The notes under the pieces were generated by a model. The model saw only the letters and a list, made by a program, of their open reading frames with translations. It did no database searches and had not been told where the DNA came from. The translations under genes were made by a program, and so were the position numbers. DNA of 64,000 bases from Gallibacter intestinalis (GTDB taxonomy: Bacteria; Bacillota; Clostridia; Peptostreptococcales; Anaerovoracaceae): positions 62,001-126,000 of the forward strand of contig NZ_JADCKA010000001.1 of NCBI RefSeq assembly GCF_014982745.1. Reading direction: 5' to 3'. Positions 1-10,000 of this stretch are shown here, piece by piece (position 1 is the stretch's first letter; each line of letters starts with the position of its first letter).

Positions 1-79
1 AAAAAAGAGTTTGTTTGCAATTTGCGGATTATTAAAAGTATTAAATGATAAAATTCAATAAAAGTTTTTTAGGTTATGA

Positions 80-611
80 TAGTTTTGGTCCTGCAGATGG
101 ATTCCCTTATGTAACGGCAACTTCTGAATTTAAAGCCGAATTTAAGCAGGCAGTTATAATTTTACTTTATTAGTATATGATATGAAGGAAGGCGGAGATG
201 TTGCTTCATTTGGACAGAACATCACAATTGTACACGATGCAACTCATGTTGCAGCAGTAGCAGCCACAGCAGACAAAGCCGGCAACATCGAATATTGGCA
301 TGACCAGTACTGCGATAAATATTTCAAAGACGCTGCATTAACAGAGGAAATTTCTTATGAAGACACTATAGTACCTGCAACAGGCGAAGCAACAAATCCT
401 GACAACCCAGGTGATAAGCCTGATAAGGAACTGGTAACTCCTTCAGACAAACCATCAGGAGACAAAGCTGACAACAATACTGCAGATAAAACTGCAGCTA
501 CAAAAGAATCAAACAGCCCTAAGACAGCTGATTCTATGACTCTCGGTTGGGCTCTTTGCAGCGATGGGAGCTTCTGAAGCTGGAATACTAGGACTTAAAA
601 AGAGAAAGTAA
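80..611 (+). pseudogene. Broken copy of wall-anchored surface protein gene
   Basis: This is a remnant of the gene found intact at 3332-4192. Similarity begins near base 80 (a Phe-Gly-Pro stretch followed by GFPY) and runs to the KKRK tail and stop at 609-611. Compared with the intact copy there is a small deletion near 150-165, which puts a TAG in frame. There is also a one-base insertion near 546 that shifts the last 20 codons, so the membrane-spanning sorting tail is lost in any single frame. The signal peptide and the first third of the protein are absent, and bases 1-79 show no match to the intact copy. The middle part (182-577) is still open and about 85 percent like its paralogue by eye. 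Function is presumed lost. Confidence 0.85.
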
Positions 612-636
612 TTGAAACCTGAATATAACCACACTC

Positions 637-663
637 GAGAGAAGTTGGTAAGGCTTCTCTTTT
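637..663 (+). terminator. Rho-independent terminator of the broken surface gene
   Basis: An 8-bp stem (GAGAGAAG with CTTCTCTT) is followed by a short T run. The same hairpin follows the intact paralogue at 4218-4244, so the terminator was duplicated with the gene. Confidence 0.75.
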
Positions 664-735
664 GGGCTCTTTAACTTTTTTAGTGGTTTGACCTAAAGTT
701 GTGGTTAGCCATATGAAGTGAATAGCTTAAGTAAG

Positions 736-778
736 AAGACTCTAAACGCGTATAATTATGCGATAGAGTCTTATTTTT
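736..778. terminator. Hairpin with T-rich tail, possible terminator
   Basis: AAGACTCTA pairs with TAGAGTCTT across a loop that contains a further CGC/GCG pairing, and ATTTTTAT follows. It lies in the gene-free stretch between the broken surface gene and the insertion sequence. Nothing else is recognised between 664 and 866. Confidence 0.45.
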
Positions 779-866
779 ATGCGAAATAACTGTATTGATA
801 TGTGGTAACCTTTGATTGTTGAAGCTTTATTTGATTTCACTGGTCCGTTGGTAATTTATCTGCCGT

Positions 867-2381
867 GAGACTGTGAGAAAAAGTCTGTAAATTAGAAATC
901 AATAATGGGCCTTCTATGGTAAAATCAATTAACCATAGGAGGCTTTTCAAATACCCTCGCTACGCTGGGGCAGACCCTGGCAAAGAAAAAAGAAATTTAC
1001 AAAGTAAAACCATTAAATGAAAACAAAAAGAATATCATCGCAGCTCTAATATATGAATATGATATTCAGACCGCTGATGATATCCAAGAAGCTTTGAAAG
1101 ATCTTCTTGGTGGAACCATCAAATCTATGATGGAAACCGAAATGGACGAGCATCTAGGCTATGAAAGTTATGAACGTAGCGATAATGATAATTATCGCAA
1201 TGGAACTAAGAAAAAGACTGTTCGTAGCAATTATGGTGAATTCCAAATAGATGTTCCTCAAGACAGACAAAGTAGCTTTGAACCTAAAGTCGTTAAAAAA
1301 CGTCAAAAAGATATCTCCGGCATAGATCAACAGATTATCAGCATGTATGCCAGAGGACTTACCACAAGACAAATTTCCGAACAAATGGAGGAAATATACG
1401 GTTTTGAATGCAGTGAAAGTTTCATCTCCGATGTCACAGATAAAATACTGCAGCAAATAGAAGACTGGCAAGATAGGCCTCTTGATGAAGTATATCCAGT
1501 TATGTTCATTGATGCTGTGCATTTTTCTGTAAGAGAAGACAATCGCATAAAGAAGCTTGCAGCGTATGTGGTATTAGCAATCACAATGGACGGACAAAAG
1601 GACGTTGTCTCCCTTCAAATAGGTGAAAACGAAAGCAGTAAATTCTGGCTCAGTGTGCTAAATGATCTTAAGAACCGAGGAGTTAAAGATGTTATGGTAA
1701 TTTGTGCTGATGGGCTTACAGGCATCAAAGAGGCTATTGCAGCCGCTTTTCCAGAAGCAGAATATCAAAGATGTATTGTTCATCAAGTGCGAAATACTCT
1801 TAAATATGTCAGTTACAAAGATAAAAAAGCATTCGCTACTGATCTTAAAGCAATTTATCTTGCCCCAAATGAAAACCAGGGTTATGAAAATATGCAGATT
1901 GCAAAAGACAGATGGGATAATAAATATCCACATGCAATGAAAAGTTGGGATCAAAACTGGGATGTACTAACTCCGATATTTAAATTCTCAACTGATGTAC
2001 GAAAAGTCATCTATACCACTAACGCCATTGAAAGTTTGAACAGTACCTACAAGAAATTAAATAGGCAAAGAACTGTATTTCCAAGTGATAAAGCATTACT
2101 AAAATCCTTGTATTTATCGACTCTTCAGGCTACGAAGAAATGGACTCAGCCACTTAGGGCTGGGGCAAAGTATATGGAGAATTTTCCATAATGTATGGTG
2201 ATAGATTTAGACCTGCAAATTCCTAAAATTAAAAATCAAGGCTCCTTCAGATGAGGGAGTCCTTGACATGCATAAAATCATAATTTATATTGTTTGTATC
2301 AATTCAAAATGGCTAATTCTATCCGTTTCTCACTAAGTAATTACCATAGAAGGTAATTTACAGACTTTTTCTCACAGTCTC
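867..2381 (+). mobile_element. IS256-family insertion sequence
   Basis: The element is about 1.5 kb and is bounded by a perfect 28-bp terminal inverted repeat, 867-894 and 2354-2381, both beginning GAGACTGTGAGAAAAAGTCT. Inside each end lies a second inverted match, CCTTCTATGGTAA at 910-922 and its complement at 2341-2353. The left inner copy also pairs with ACCATAGGAGG (932-942), forming a hairpin that may block read-in transcription. One transposase of the mutator (IS256) class fills the centre. The 8-9 bp of flank on the two sides do not match, so no target duplication is visible. That suggests a rearrangement or loss after insertion. Confidence 0.9.
977..2226 (+). pseudogene. IS256-family transposase, frameshifted at C-terminus
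   Basis: This is a mutator-type DDE transposase. The N-terminus reads AKKKEIYKVKPLNENKK and is followed by the usual METEMDEHLGYE segment. The reading frame is open from 938, but no ATG lies in frame before the TTG at 1094. By family comparison the true start should be at 977, where a CTG stands in place of ATG. Core residues can be seen in the DAVHF, ADGLTG and TTNAIESLN segments. Near 2158 one base is missing relative to the family pattern (R-x-W-G-K). The reading frame then ends early at 2191 instead of passing through GEFSIMYGDRF to the stop at 2224-2226. Both faults suggest a decaying copy, although a protein lacking only the last dozen or so native residues would still be made from 1094. 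Confidence 0.8.
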
Positions 2382-2440
2382 TTGAATTTCTTTAAGATGG
2401 CGTTTTTGTACGAATTGATAGGTAGAGAATTTTACAGTAT

Positions 2441-3106
2441 CTATCTATAATACCCATTCCGTTGGCACACTTCATGAACTGCCTCAGCAAAAATCGATCT
2501 TGATTTCTTATGAGTATCGTTTCTGTTCTTTTTTTCTATGTAGCAATCTCGAACCTTTTGCCATAGATTTTCATTTTTTATCCATTCGATTTTTTCTTGC
2601 AATTTGTAATATCCCTTGGGTTGCAATTCCCAGGAATAATAGTTTTGGTTTTTATTAAAGCGAATATACTGTTGCCTACCATCGCTACAATTGCGGACGA
2701 TACAAAAATCGCAACTGTGTAAGATACGAGAATTTGGCTTGTCTTTTACTTTAATTGTAATAACACGAGTGGAGTCTTCAGCATTATCATAATTTGGTAT
2801 TGCATTGCGCCAACCAGAATTATGAAAAGGATATATAACGGTATCAAGCTTGCTACGAATGATATTTCGGATTTCATTTGCAGAATACTTTTCGTCCGGA
2901 TCATTCACTTCTATATTTACATCAAAATCAAAACCAACATTAGAATTTCTGTCACAGGTAATCATATTTCGCGAGCTACTTCCTACAAAACTATATTGAA
3001 AAGTGAAATCATTGCGCACTTCGTTTTGAAGATCACGGATGATCTTTTCAAGGTTTTCTTTTACGGGTTTCCATTCTTCTTTAGGAACGTATTCAAAATG
3101 ATACAT
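2441..3106 (-). CDS. Nucleotidyltransferase-fold protein
   Basis: The product is 221 residues from the ATG at 3106, which has GGAGGT about 8 bases upstream. An upstream in-frame ATG at 3133 contains that SD and is unlikely to be used. The protein has the signature of the polymerase-beta nucleotidyltransferase superfamily: a hydrophobic-G-S-S segment (FVGSSSRN, about residue 41) followed by the acidic pair FDFDVNIEV (about residue 59). A further acidic residue in a strand (SCDFCIVRN) could be the third metal ligand. Proteins of this fold transfer nucleotides to RNA, protein or small molecules, and some act as antiphage second-messenger synthases. No effector, HEPN partner or antitoxin lies next to it, so the substrate cannot be named. 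It sits alone between an insertion sequence and a divergent surface-protein gene. Confidence 0.7.
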   Translation of the reverse strand: MYHFEYVPKEEWKPVKENLEKIIRDLQNEVRNDFTFQYSFVGSSSRNMITCDRNSNVGFDFDVNIEVNDPDEKYSANEIRNIIRSKLDTVIYPFHNSGWRNAIPNYDNAEDSTRVITIKVKDKPNSRILHSCDFCIVRNCSDGRQQYIRFNKNQNYYSWELQPKGYYKLQEKIEWIKNENLWQKVRDCYIEKKNRNDTHKKSRSIFAEAVHEVCQRNGYYR

Positions 3107-3164
3107 AGTTAAACCTCCACTAATCTTGAACATATAAATTGGTCATATTTCAATAAATCATATT

Positions 3165-3193
3165 AGAATATAGTCATTGTTCTTAAATGTCAA
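3165..3193 (-). promoter_or_regulatory. Sigma-A promoter of the nucleotidyltransferase gene
   Basis: On the minus strand TTGACA (3188-3193) lies 17 bp from TATTCT (3165-3170), about 60 bp upstream of the chosen start codon. Confidence 0.7.
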
Positions 3194-3266
3194 CAGTTTT
3201 AAGAAATATAATGCATCAATTATTAAAAAACTTGATAAATTGCGCACCATTCATTATCAACCAATG

Positions 3267-3295
3267 TTGACATAACTTACAGTAAAGAATATACA
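3267..3295 (+). promoter_or_regulatory. Sigma-A promoter of the wall-anchored protein gene
   Basis: TTGACA (3267-3272), 17 bp, then TATACA (3290-3295). The start codon at 3332 follows after an SD of GGAGGAA. Confidence 0.75.
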
Positions 3296-3331
3296 TCAAG
3301 TATGGTTATATATAAGAAGTGGGAGGAAACA

Positions 3332-4192
3332 ATGAAAAAGAATCTATTTAAAAAAGTTACAGCAGGGATTCTTTCCTTTGCTATGGTAGCTTGTGTTGGT
3401 TTTGCCGCAACAAACATTTCGGCTAGTGCTGCTGAAAATGACATTACAGCAAGCATTCCGGAGTTTGTTGAAGGCCAGATACAGGAATTTTCTGTGACAT
3501 TTAATCCAGAGTCTGAAGGAGCTTATATGGTAGGCGTAACTGTTGACTTAATGGATAAGAGCACTAACCAGACTATTGACCTTACAAAGCCAGAATCAAA
3601 AAACATAGTTGAAGTATTCTATAAAGAAGGAAACGAGTGGAAACCATTTGTTTACAAGCACTTTGGACCAGAAGGCGGATTCCCTTATAACAAAGCAACC
3701 TCAGAATTCAAAGCACAGTTTAAGCAAGCAGGCAACTATAATATGAGCTTGACAGTATATCAAATAGTCGGTGCAGATGTTGCAACTTTCGGACAGGACA
3801 TCACAGTTGTACACGATACAACTCATGTTGCAGCAGTAGCAGCCTCAGCAGATAAAGCCGGTAACATCGAATATTGGCATGACCAGTACTGCGGTAAGTA
3901 TTTCAAAGACGCTGCGCTGACTGAAGAAATTTCTTATGAAGACACTATAGTACCTGCAACAGGCGAAACAACAAATCCTGACAATCCAGGTGACAAACCT
4001 GATAAAGAACCGACAACTCCTTCAGACAAGCCATCAGGAGAGAAAGCTGACAACAATGCTTCTGCAGACAAAGATGCAGCAACAAAAGAACCAAACAGCC
4101 CTAAGACAGATGATCCTATGACTCTCGGTCTGCTCTTTGCAGCGATGGGAACTTCTGGGGCTGGAATACTAGGGCTTAAAAAGAGAAAGTAA
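3332..4192 (+). CDS. Secreted, probably wall-anchored surface protein
   Basis: The product is 286 residues from the ATG at 3332, chosen because GGAGGAA lies directly upstream; an ATG at 3302 has no SD. The parts in order are a signal peptide (KKNLFKKVTAGILSFAMVA, cleaved near ASA-AEN), an Ig-like beta-rich region of about 150 residues with no family I recognise, a conserved HDTTHVAAVAASADKAG segment, a Pro/Asp/Lys-rich spacer, and a sorting tail. The tail reads SPKTDD, then a hydrophobic stretch, then KKRK. That resembles the (S/N)PKTG sortase substrate tails seen in Clostridia, with Asp in place of Gly. No sortase is encoded in the window. A broken paralogue lies at 80-611. The gene has its own promoter and terminator, so it is monocistronic. 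The ligand is unknown. Confidence 0.75.
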   Translation: MKKNLFKKVTAGILSFAMVACVGFAATNISASAAENDITASIPEFVEGQIQEFSVTFNPESEGAYMVGVTVDLMDKSTNQTIDLTKPESKNIVEVFYKEGNEWKPFVYKHFGPEGGFPYNKATSEFKAQFKQAGNYNMSLTVYQIVGADVATFGQDITVVHDTTHVAAVAASADKAGNIEYWHDQYCGKYFKDAALTEEISYEDTIVPATGETTNPDNPGDKPDKEPTTPSDKPSGEKADNNASADKDAATKEPNSPKTDDPMTLGLLFAAMGTSGAGILGLKKRK

Positions 4193-4217
4193 TTGAAATC
4201 TGAATATAACCACACTT

Positions 4218-4244
4218 AAGAGAAGTCGATAAGGCTTCTCTTTT
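4218..4244 (+). terminator. Rho-independent terminator
   Basis: AAGAGAAG pairs with CTTCTCTT and is followed by TTTT, immediately downstream of the surface-protein gene. Confidence 0.8.
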
Positions 4245-4346
4245 GCTATATGAGAAAATTAGTACTACATTTGCGCTAATCACTATTTATATGATATCAT
4301 TAACTCCATTGCAAATTTATAACGAACCGAAAGGAATAACAAATAA

Positions 4347-5780
4347 ATGCTATTTTCTAGCACAGTATTCATATTCATATTTTTGCCAGTGCTGCTATTA
4401 TTATATTTCGCAATACCAAAGAAATATTTAGCAGCTAAAAACGGACTATTATTAATTTTCAGTTTAGGATTCTATGCATGGGGAGAACCTAAATTTGTTC
4501 TAATCATGATATTATCCATAATAGGAAACTATATATTCGGCAGATTAATAAGTGAACAAAAAAGTAAAAAGGGATGGCTTATTACAGGCATCTCTTTTAA
4601 CGTATTTATTATATTTATATTTAAGTATCTTAATTTCGTGATTGCAAATTTAAATGTGCTATTGAGGGCAGTAGGTGGGGCAAATTTACAGATTCACCAA
4701 ACTTCAATCGCACTTCCGATAGGGATATCGTTTTTCACTTTCCAAGCGATATCCTACATTATTGATGTTTATAGAGGCAAGGTGCAAGCACAGAATAATC
4801 CATTCTACTTGGGATTGTATATTTCATTTTTTCCACAGCTTATTGCCGGCCCTATAGTAAGATACTCTGATATTAATATAGCAATTACAGAGAGAAAAGA
4901 AAGCCTTGATAAATTCACAGTTGGTGTTAAGAGGTTCATATTTGGCTTATCCAAGAAAGTGATATTGTCAAATAACTTTGCCTTAATCGCAGATCAAGCC
5001 TTTAGTTTGTCTGAGGTAGGAAACACAACAACGGCCATGGCATGGCTAGGTATGATAGCATATACTTTGCAGATATTCTTTGATTTCTCAGGATATTCGG
5101 ACATGGCTATAGGTCTTGGCAAAATGTTTGGCTTTGATTTCAACGAAAACTTCAATTATCCATATATCTCAAAATCAGTAAGTGAGTTTTGGAGACGTTG
5201 GCATATATCACTGGGTTCTTGGTTTAGAGATTATGTGTATTTCCCTTTAGGTGGATCGAGAGTTGATACAAATAAAAAACTGGTTCGTAATCTTTTTGTG
5301 GTTTGGTTATTAACTGGTGTATGGCACGGTGCAAGCTGGAATTTTATAATATGGGGCCTGATGTATTTTGTGCTTATTACATTTGAAAAACTGACCGGCT
5401 ATCCAAATAAATTTTCAAAATCGGTTTCTATTAATTTGTATATGGTATTTACTCTGGTATGCGTAATGTTAGGATGGGTAATCTTTAGAGCTGAAGGAGT
5501 TGAAAATGCGATTGATTATCTATTGTCTTTAATAGGGATAGGCACAACAGGTGGATATAATAATGAATTTATTAGATATTTATGTGAAAACAAGGTCTTT
5601 TTACTATTTGGCATCATTTTATCCACCCCATTAATTAAAAATATTTGCATTAAATCAAAAATGGAAGGAACGATTATTGGAGAAATTGTTAAAACCATAG
5701 TATGCATTACGCTTTTGGGTGTATGTGTGTCTTATTTGGTATTGGAATCATATAATCCGTTTATTTATTTTAATTTTTAA
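4347..5780 (+). CDS. MBOAT family membrane O-acyltransferase
   Basis: The product is 477 residues and very hydrophobic, with about ten or more membrane segments. This matches the AlgI/DltB/PatA class of MBOAT enzymes that move acyl groups across the membrane onto polysaccharides. The family landmarks are present: SEFWRRWHISLGSWFRDY near residue 280 and the VWHGASWNFIIWG segment near residue 325, whose His is the conserved active-site residue. The gene directly precedes a DHHW-family protein (18-nt gap). This is the usual pairing of a membrane acyl channel or transferase with an outside SGNH-type transferase. The likely role is O-acylation, most often acetylation, of a wall polymer. A second, distinct MBOAT gene lies at 40748. 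Confidence 0.88.
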   Translation: MLFSSTVFIFIFLPVLLLLYFAIPKKYLAAKNGLLLIFSLGFYAWGEPKFVLIMILSIIGNYIFGRLISEQKSKKGWLITGISFNVFIIFIFKYLNFVIANLNVLLRAVGGANLQIHQTSIALPIGISFFTFQAISYIIDVYRGKVQAQNNPFYLGLYISFFPQLIAGPIVRYSDINIAITERKESLDKFTVGVKRFIFGLSKKVILSNNFALIADQAFSLSEVGNTTTAMAWLGMIAYTLQIFFDFSGYSDMAIGLGKMFGFDFNENFNYPYISKSVSEFWRRWHISLGSWFRDYVYFPLGGSRVDTNKKLVRNLFVVWLLTGVWHGASWNFIIWGLMYFVLITFEKLTGYPNKFSKSVSINLYMVFTLVCVMLGWVIFRAEGVENAIDYLLSLIGIGTTGGYNNEFIRYLCENKVFLLFGIILSTPLIKNICIKSKMEGTIIGEIVKTIVCITLLGVCVSYLVLESYNPFIYFNF

Positions 5781-5798
5781 TGTTATAGAGGAAACCCA

Positions 5799-6971
5799 AT
5801 GAAAAAAGCACATAAACATATTTTGACTATTTGTTTTTTATTATTTATCTTTGTAGGACTGATTTTAAATATTAGTAATTTTAAGAACGCATGCGTATCA
5901 GTAATAGGTGATATTAAGTCTTTAGATATAAAGAAAGCAGTAACAAACTTTGAAAGCTCTATTAATGATAATTTCGCAAATAAAATGGATATAGTAGATG
6001 TTAATGGGGCCTTTAAAAAGGTATGTGGACAAAAGATTGCTAACGGGACTATTTTAGGCGATGATAATCAATTATATGATGAAGATGCTATCAATGAAAA
6101 ATTGGATTTGGATAAAGAAAAAGAGAGCCTAGAATACACTTCCCGTCTAATGGAGTATGCAGAAAACAAAGGCATATTTTCATTATATGTACAGCATCCA
6201 AATAAATATAATGTTGCTAGTGAAGAGCTCCCATATGGTTTAACTGCAACAAGAACGATTGTGGATGACATGTATGTTAATGAGTTAAAGGCGCAAGGTA
6301 AAAATGTAATTGATTTAAGGGAAAGTAAATATAATGTAAACAATTTTTATAAAACGGATCACCATTGGACTGTAGAGTCTGCATTTAACGCGAACCTAAT
6401 TATCAAAGAATATATAAGTCAATCTCAAAGCGCACATAAAATAGAAATGAATAAAGCGGAAGATTATAAAAAAGTGACAAAGCAAAATAGTTTATTAGGC
6501 TCTTACGGTATACGCGTCGGACAGTATTTTGCAGGAAAAGACGATTACAGCGTGATGATTCCTGAATTTAACACACAATATATATATGAAGCTTATGATA
6601 CTAATCATAAAAAAGTGGCTGAAAAAGAAGGGCCATATGAAGATGTCTTTATAGAAAAAAGTTATCTCGATAATCCTGACTATCTTAACAAGTACAATAC
6701 ATATATACTGGACGGCACTATTGAAGCAAGAGCCATAAATAAGACATCAAATAATGATACTAAAGTTCTGCTAATAGGCGATTCATTTTCAAGACCGTTA
6801 TTTACATTCTTAAGTGACGGAGTTTATGAAATAAGATTTTTAGATGCACAAGAAGGCAGATACAACGATAGCTTTAAGGATTATATAGATGAATATAATC
6901 CTGATATATTATTGATTATGTATAATTATGGATTTGCGGAAAACTCTCTTGCGGATAAAGAATATCTTTAA
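5799..6971 (+). CDS. DHHW family protein, AlgX/AlgJ-like acyltransferase partner
   Basis: The product is 390 residues with one N-terminal membrane anchor (ILTICFLLFIFVGLIL) and an outside domain. Two motifs identify it: KTDHHWT near residue 185, which names the DHHW family and supplies the Asp/His pair, and LLIGDSFSRP near residue 326, the GDSF-type block with the catalytic Ser of SGNH enzymes. In AlgX and AlgJ the same arrangement completes O-acetylation of an exported polymer. With the MBOAT gene just upstream this makes a two-gene acylation unit. The next gene has its own promoter, so the operon probably ends here. I see no strong terminator. Confidence 0.8.
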   Translation: MKKAHKHILTICFLLFIFVGLILNISNFKNACVSVIGDIKSLDIKKAVTNFESSINDNFANKMDIVDVNGAFKKVCGQKIANGTILGDDNQLYDEDAINEKLDLDKEKESLEYTSRLMEYAENKGIFSLYVQHPNKYNVASEELPYGLTATRTIVDDMYVNELKAQGKNVIDLRESKYNVNNFYKTDHHWTVESAFNANLIIKEYISQSQSAHKIEMNKAEDYKKVTKQNSLLGSYGIRVGQYFAGKDDYSVMIPEFNTQYIYEAYDTNHKKVAEKEGPYEDVFIEKSYLDNPDYLNKYNTYILDGTIEARAINKTSNNDTKVLLIGDSFSRPLFTFLSDGVYEIRFLDAQEGRYNDSFKDYIDEYNPDILLIMYNYGFAENSLADKEYL

Positions 6972-6979
6972 ACATAATC

Positions 6980-7008
6980 TTGCAACATAAAAAAACTAAA
7001 GGTATAAT
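6980..7008 (+). promoter_or_regulatory. Sigma-A promoter of the wall hydrolase
   Basis: TTGCAA (6980-6985), 17 bp, TATAAT (7003-7008), followed at 7052-7060 by the purine-rich SD of the gene starting at 7067. Confidence 0.75.
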
Positions 7009-7066
7009 AATCGAATGAATTATTGCAAAAAAATGTAAGTTAGAATGCTGAAAGGAAGGAGAAAGA

Positions 7067-10000
7067 ATGAATAAAATCAAAAGAAGCTTAGCTATCTTAT
7101 TGATTATCGGACTTGTTATTACCGGTATGCCGATAAACATGGCAAATGCAGCAGAAAACAATGTTGTAAACGGTGAAAATACTAACATTACAGTAGTAGA
7201 CGACAATCAGTCAGATAGCAACACAGCAACTGATGATGAACAGGATGAAACAATAAAAGAGGAAGATGCAAAAACAACTGATGAGGGAACAAATGTTTCA
7301 GAATCACAGGATGATTCTGCAGACATACAATTGAATTATATATATGTAGAATCACCAAAAGTAACAACTCCGGGAGAGCAAAACATAGTTGTATCTCTGG
7401 GAGGAAATTTTGATGATATTGAAAATGTAAAGCTTAATTATCAGAAAGACAATGGTAAAACTAAATCTTGGAAAAGCAGCGACAGTGCAGAGGGGGCATT
7501 TCTGTTTACTAAAGATTTTAAAGACACTGACACAGGCGTATATGACATAGTATCCGTGTCATTTGAAGTAAATGGAGCAACTAAAGAAATAGTTCTAAAA
7601 GAAATGGGCCACGAAGCTCATTTTGGAGTGAATGAAGAATACAAGGTTGATTCAAATGAAGTACTTGAAGTGCAGAGTGATGGTAGTCTTGTAGAAAAAT
7701 CTGAAATAGATAATAGTACTTTAGAAAATGAAAATACTGTTGTTGAAGTAGACCCATCTGATATGGAACAGGTAAGCAATGATGTGAAAAGTGCTATTAC
7801 AAATCAGATTGGAAGTAAAGCCCTTTCTTCAAGAGCAGGGGATGATAAATTGATTATATATCTAGACCCTGGTCATGATAATACCCATACAGGCTCTGGA
7901 CATGGAAGCCTCAGAGAAGAAAAATTGAATTTGCAAATTGCTCAGTATTGTAGGGCAGAACTCGAACAATATTCAGGTGTAGAAGTTAGAATGACAAGGT
8001 CTGATTCTGGGGCTTGTCCATATCCTGGAACGAATAAGGATCAGTGTCTTTTAAATAGAATTGATGATGCATGTGATAATGGTGCAGATGCTTATGTTAG
8101 TATACATTTAAATGCGTCTGGTGTTGGTGCCAACGGTGCAGAAGTATGGTATTGGTACAACAATGCTACAGGCAATGGATTAGCAAATAAAATACAAAAT
8201 CAATTAGTAGCTTTAGGTTTAAAAGATCGTGGAGCAAAGCCAAATACACCTACTAAACCAGATGAGTCTGACACATATGCGGTTACAAGAGAATGCAAAA
8301 ATAGAGGAGTACCAGGTATTATAGTAGAACATGCCTTTATGGATGGGAGTACAGATTATTCTTTTTTGAGTAACCCAAATAATATAGAAAAACTTGGGGT
8401 TGCAGATGCAAAAGGAATTGTTAATTACTTTGGGTTATTAAAAGGTGAATGGATCGAAACAAGTGAAGGGAGACAATATCAATTCAATGATGGCACATAC
8501 GCTAAAGGTTATATAGCTATAGAAGGCAAATATTATTATTTCAATGAAGACGGCTATATGCAAGTGGGTTATCAAAAGATAGATGGAAAACCATATCAAT
8601 TTTATACTGCAGAAGGTTATGGATATGGTGAAGGTTGGATAAATTATAATAGTGGCGAGAAAGCATATTGTTTAGGCGGAGGTGAACTAGCCACCGGTTA
8701 TACTAGAATAGATAATAAATATTATTATTTTGGAACAGATGGCTACATGCAGGTAGGACATCAAATGATAAATGGAAAACCATATCAATTTTATACGGAA
8801 GAAGGTTATGGATATGGAAAAGGTTGGATAAACTATACTACTGGAGAGAAAGCATATTGTTTAGGTGGAGGAGAATTAGCTGTTGGGATAATGTCTATTG
8901 ATGGTAAACGATATGGCTTTGATGAAAATGGTTATCTTATAACTGGCTATACTAAAATAGGTGACAAATATTATTATTTTGATGTAAATGGAAATATGCA
9001 AGTAGGACATCAAATAATCAATGGAAAACCATATCAATTCTATACGGAAGAAGGTTATGGATATGGAAAAGGCTGGATAAACTATACTACTGGAGAGAAA
9101 GCATATTGTTTAGGTGGAGGAGAGTTGGTCGTTGGCCATATGAACATAGAAGGAAAAAGCTATTATTTTGACTCTAATGGCTTTTTACAGGCTAGCTCTG
9201 CAGGGAATGGAATATGGCAGCAAGACAGTAAAGGGAAAAAGTATCAATACAATGATGGGACATATGCCAAAGGTTATATAGCTATAGAGGGAAAGTATTA
9301 TTATTTTGATAGTAATGGCTATTTATGCGGTGGATATCAGAAGATAAATGGACAACCATATCAATTCTATATGGAAGAAGGTTATGGATATGGAAAAGGC
9401 TGGATAAACTATACTACTGGAGAGAAAGCATATTGTTTAGGTGGAGGAGAACTCACTACTGGCTACACTAAAATAGATAATAAGTATTATTATTTCGGAA
9501 CTGATGGTTTTATGCGCGGTGGATATCAGAAGATAAATGGAAAACCATATCAATTCTATACGGAAGAAGGTTATGGATATGGAAAAGGTTGGATAAACTA
9601 TACTACTGGAGAGAAAGCATATTGTTTAGGTGGAGGAGAACTCGCTACTGGCTACACTAAAATAGATAATAAGTATTATTATTTCGGAACCGATGGTTTC
9701 ATGCGCGGTGGATATCAGAAGATAAATGGAAAACCATATCAATTCTATACGGAAGAAGGTTATGGATATGGAAAAGGTTGGATAAATTATACTACTGGAG
9801 AGAAAGCATATTGTTTAGGTGGAGGAGAACTCGCTACTGGCTACACTAAAATAGATAATAAGTATTATTATTTCGGAACTGATGGTTTCATGTGCGGTGG
9901 ATATCAGAAGATAAATGGAAAACCATATCAATTCTATACGGAAGAAGGTTATGGATATGGAAAAGGTTGGATAAACTATACTACTGGAGAGAAAGCATAT

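Noticed and set aside
867-2381. A target-site duplication for the IS256 element
   Set aside because: The 8-9 bases outside each end (TCTGCCGT on the left, TTGAATTT on the right) do not match.
2441-3106. MntA/HepT-type toxin-antitoxin pair
   Set aside because: The nucleotidyltransferase is present but no HEPN gene lies beside it on either strand.
4243-4431. 62-codon frame after the surface-protein terminator
   Set aside because: It overlaps the true start of the MBOAT gene in another frame and has no SD or recognisable content.
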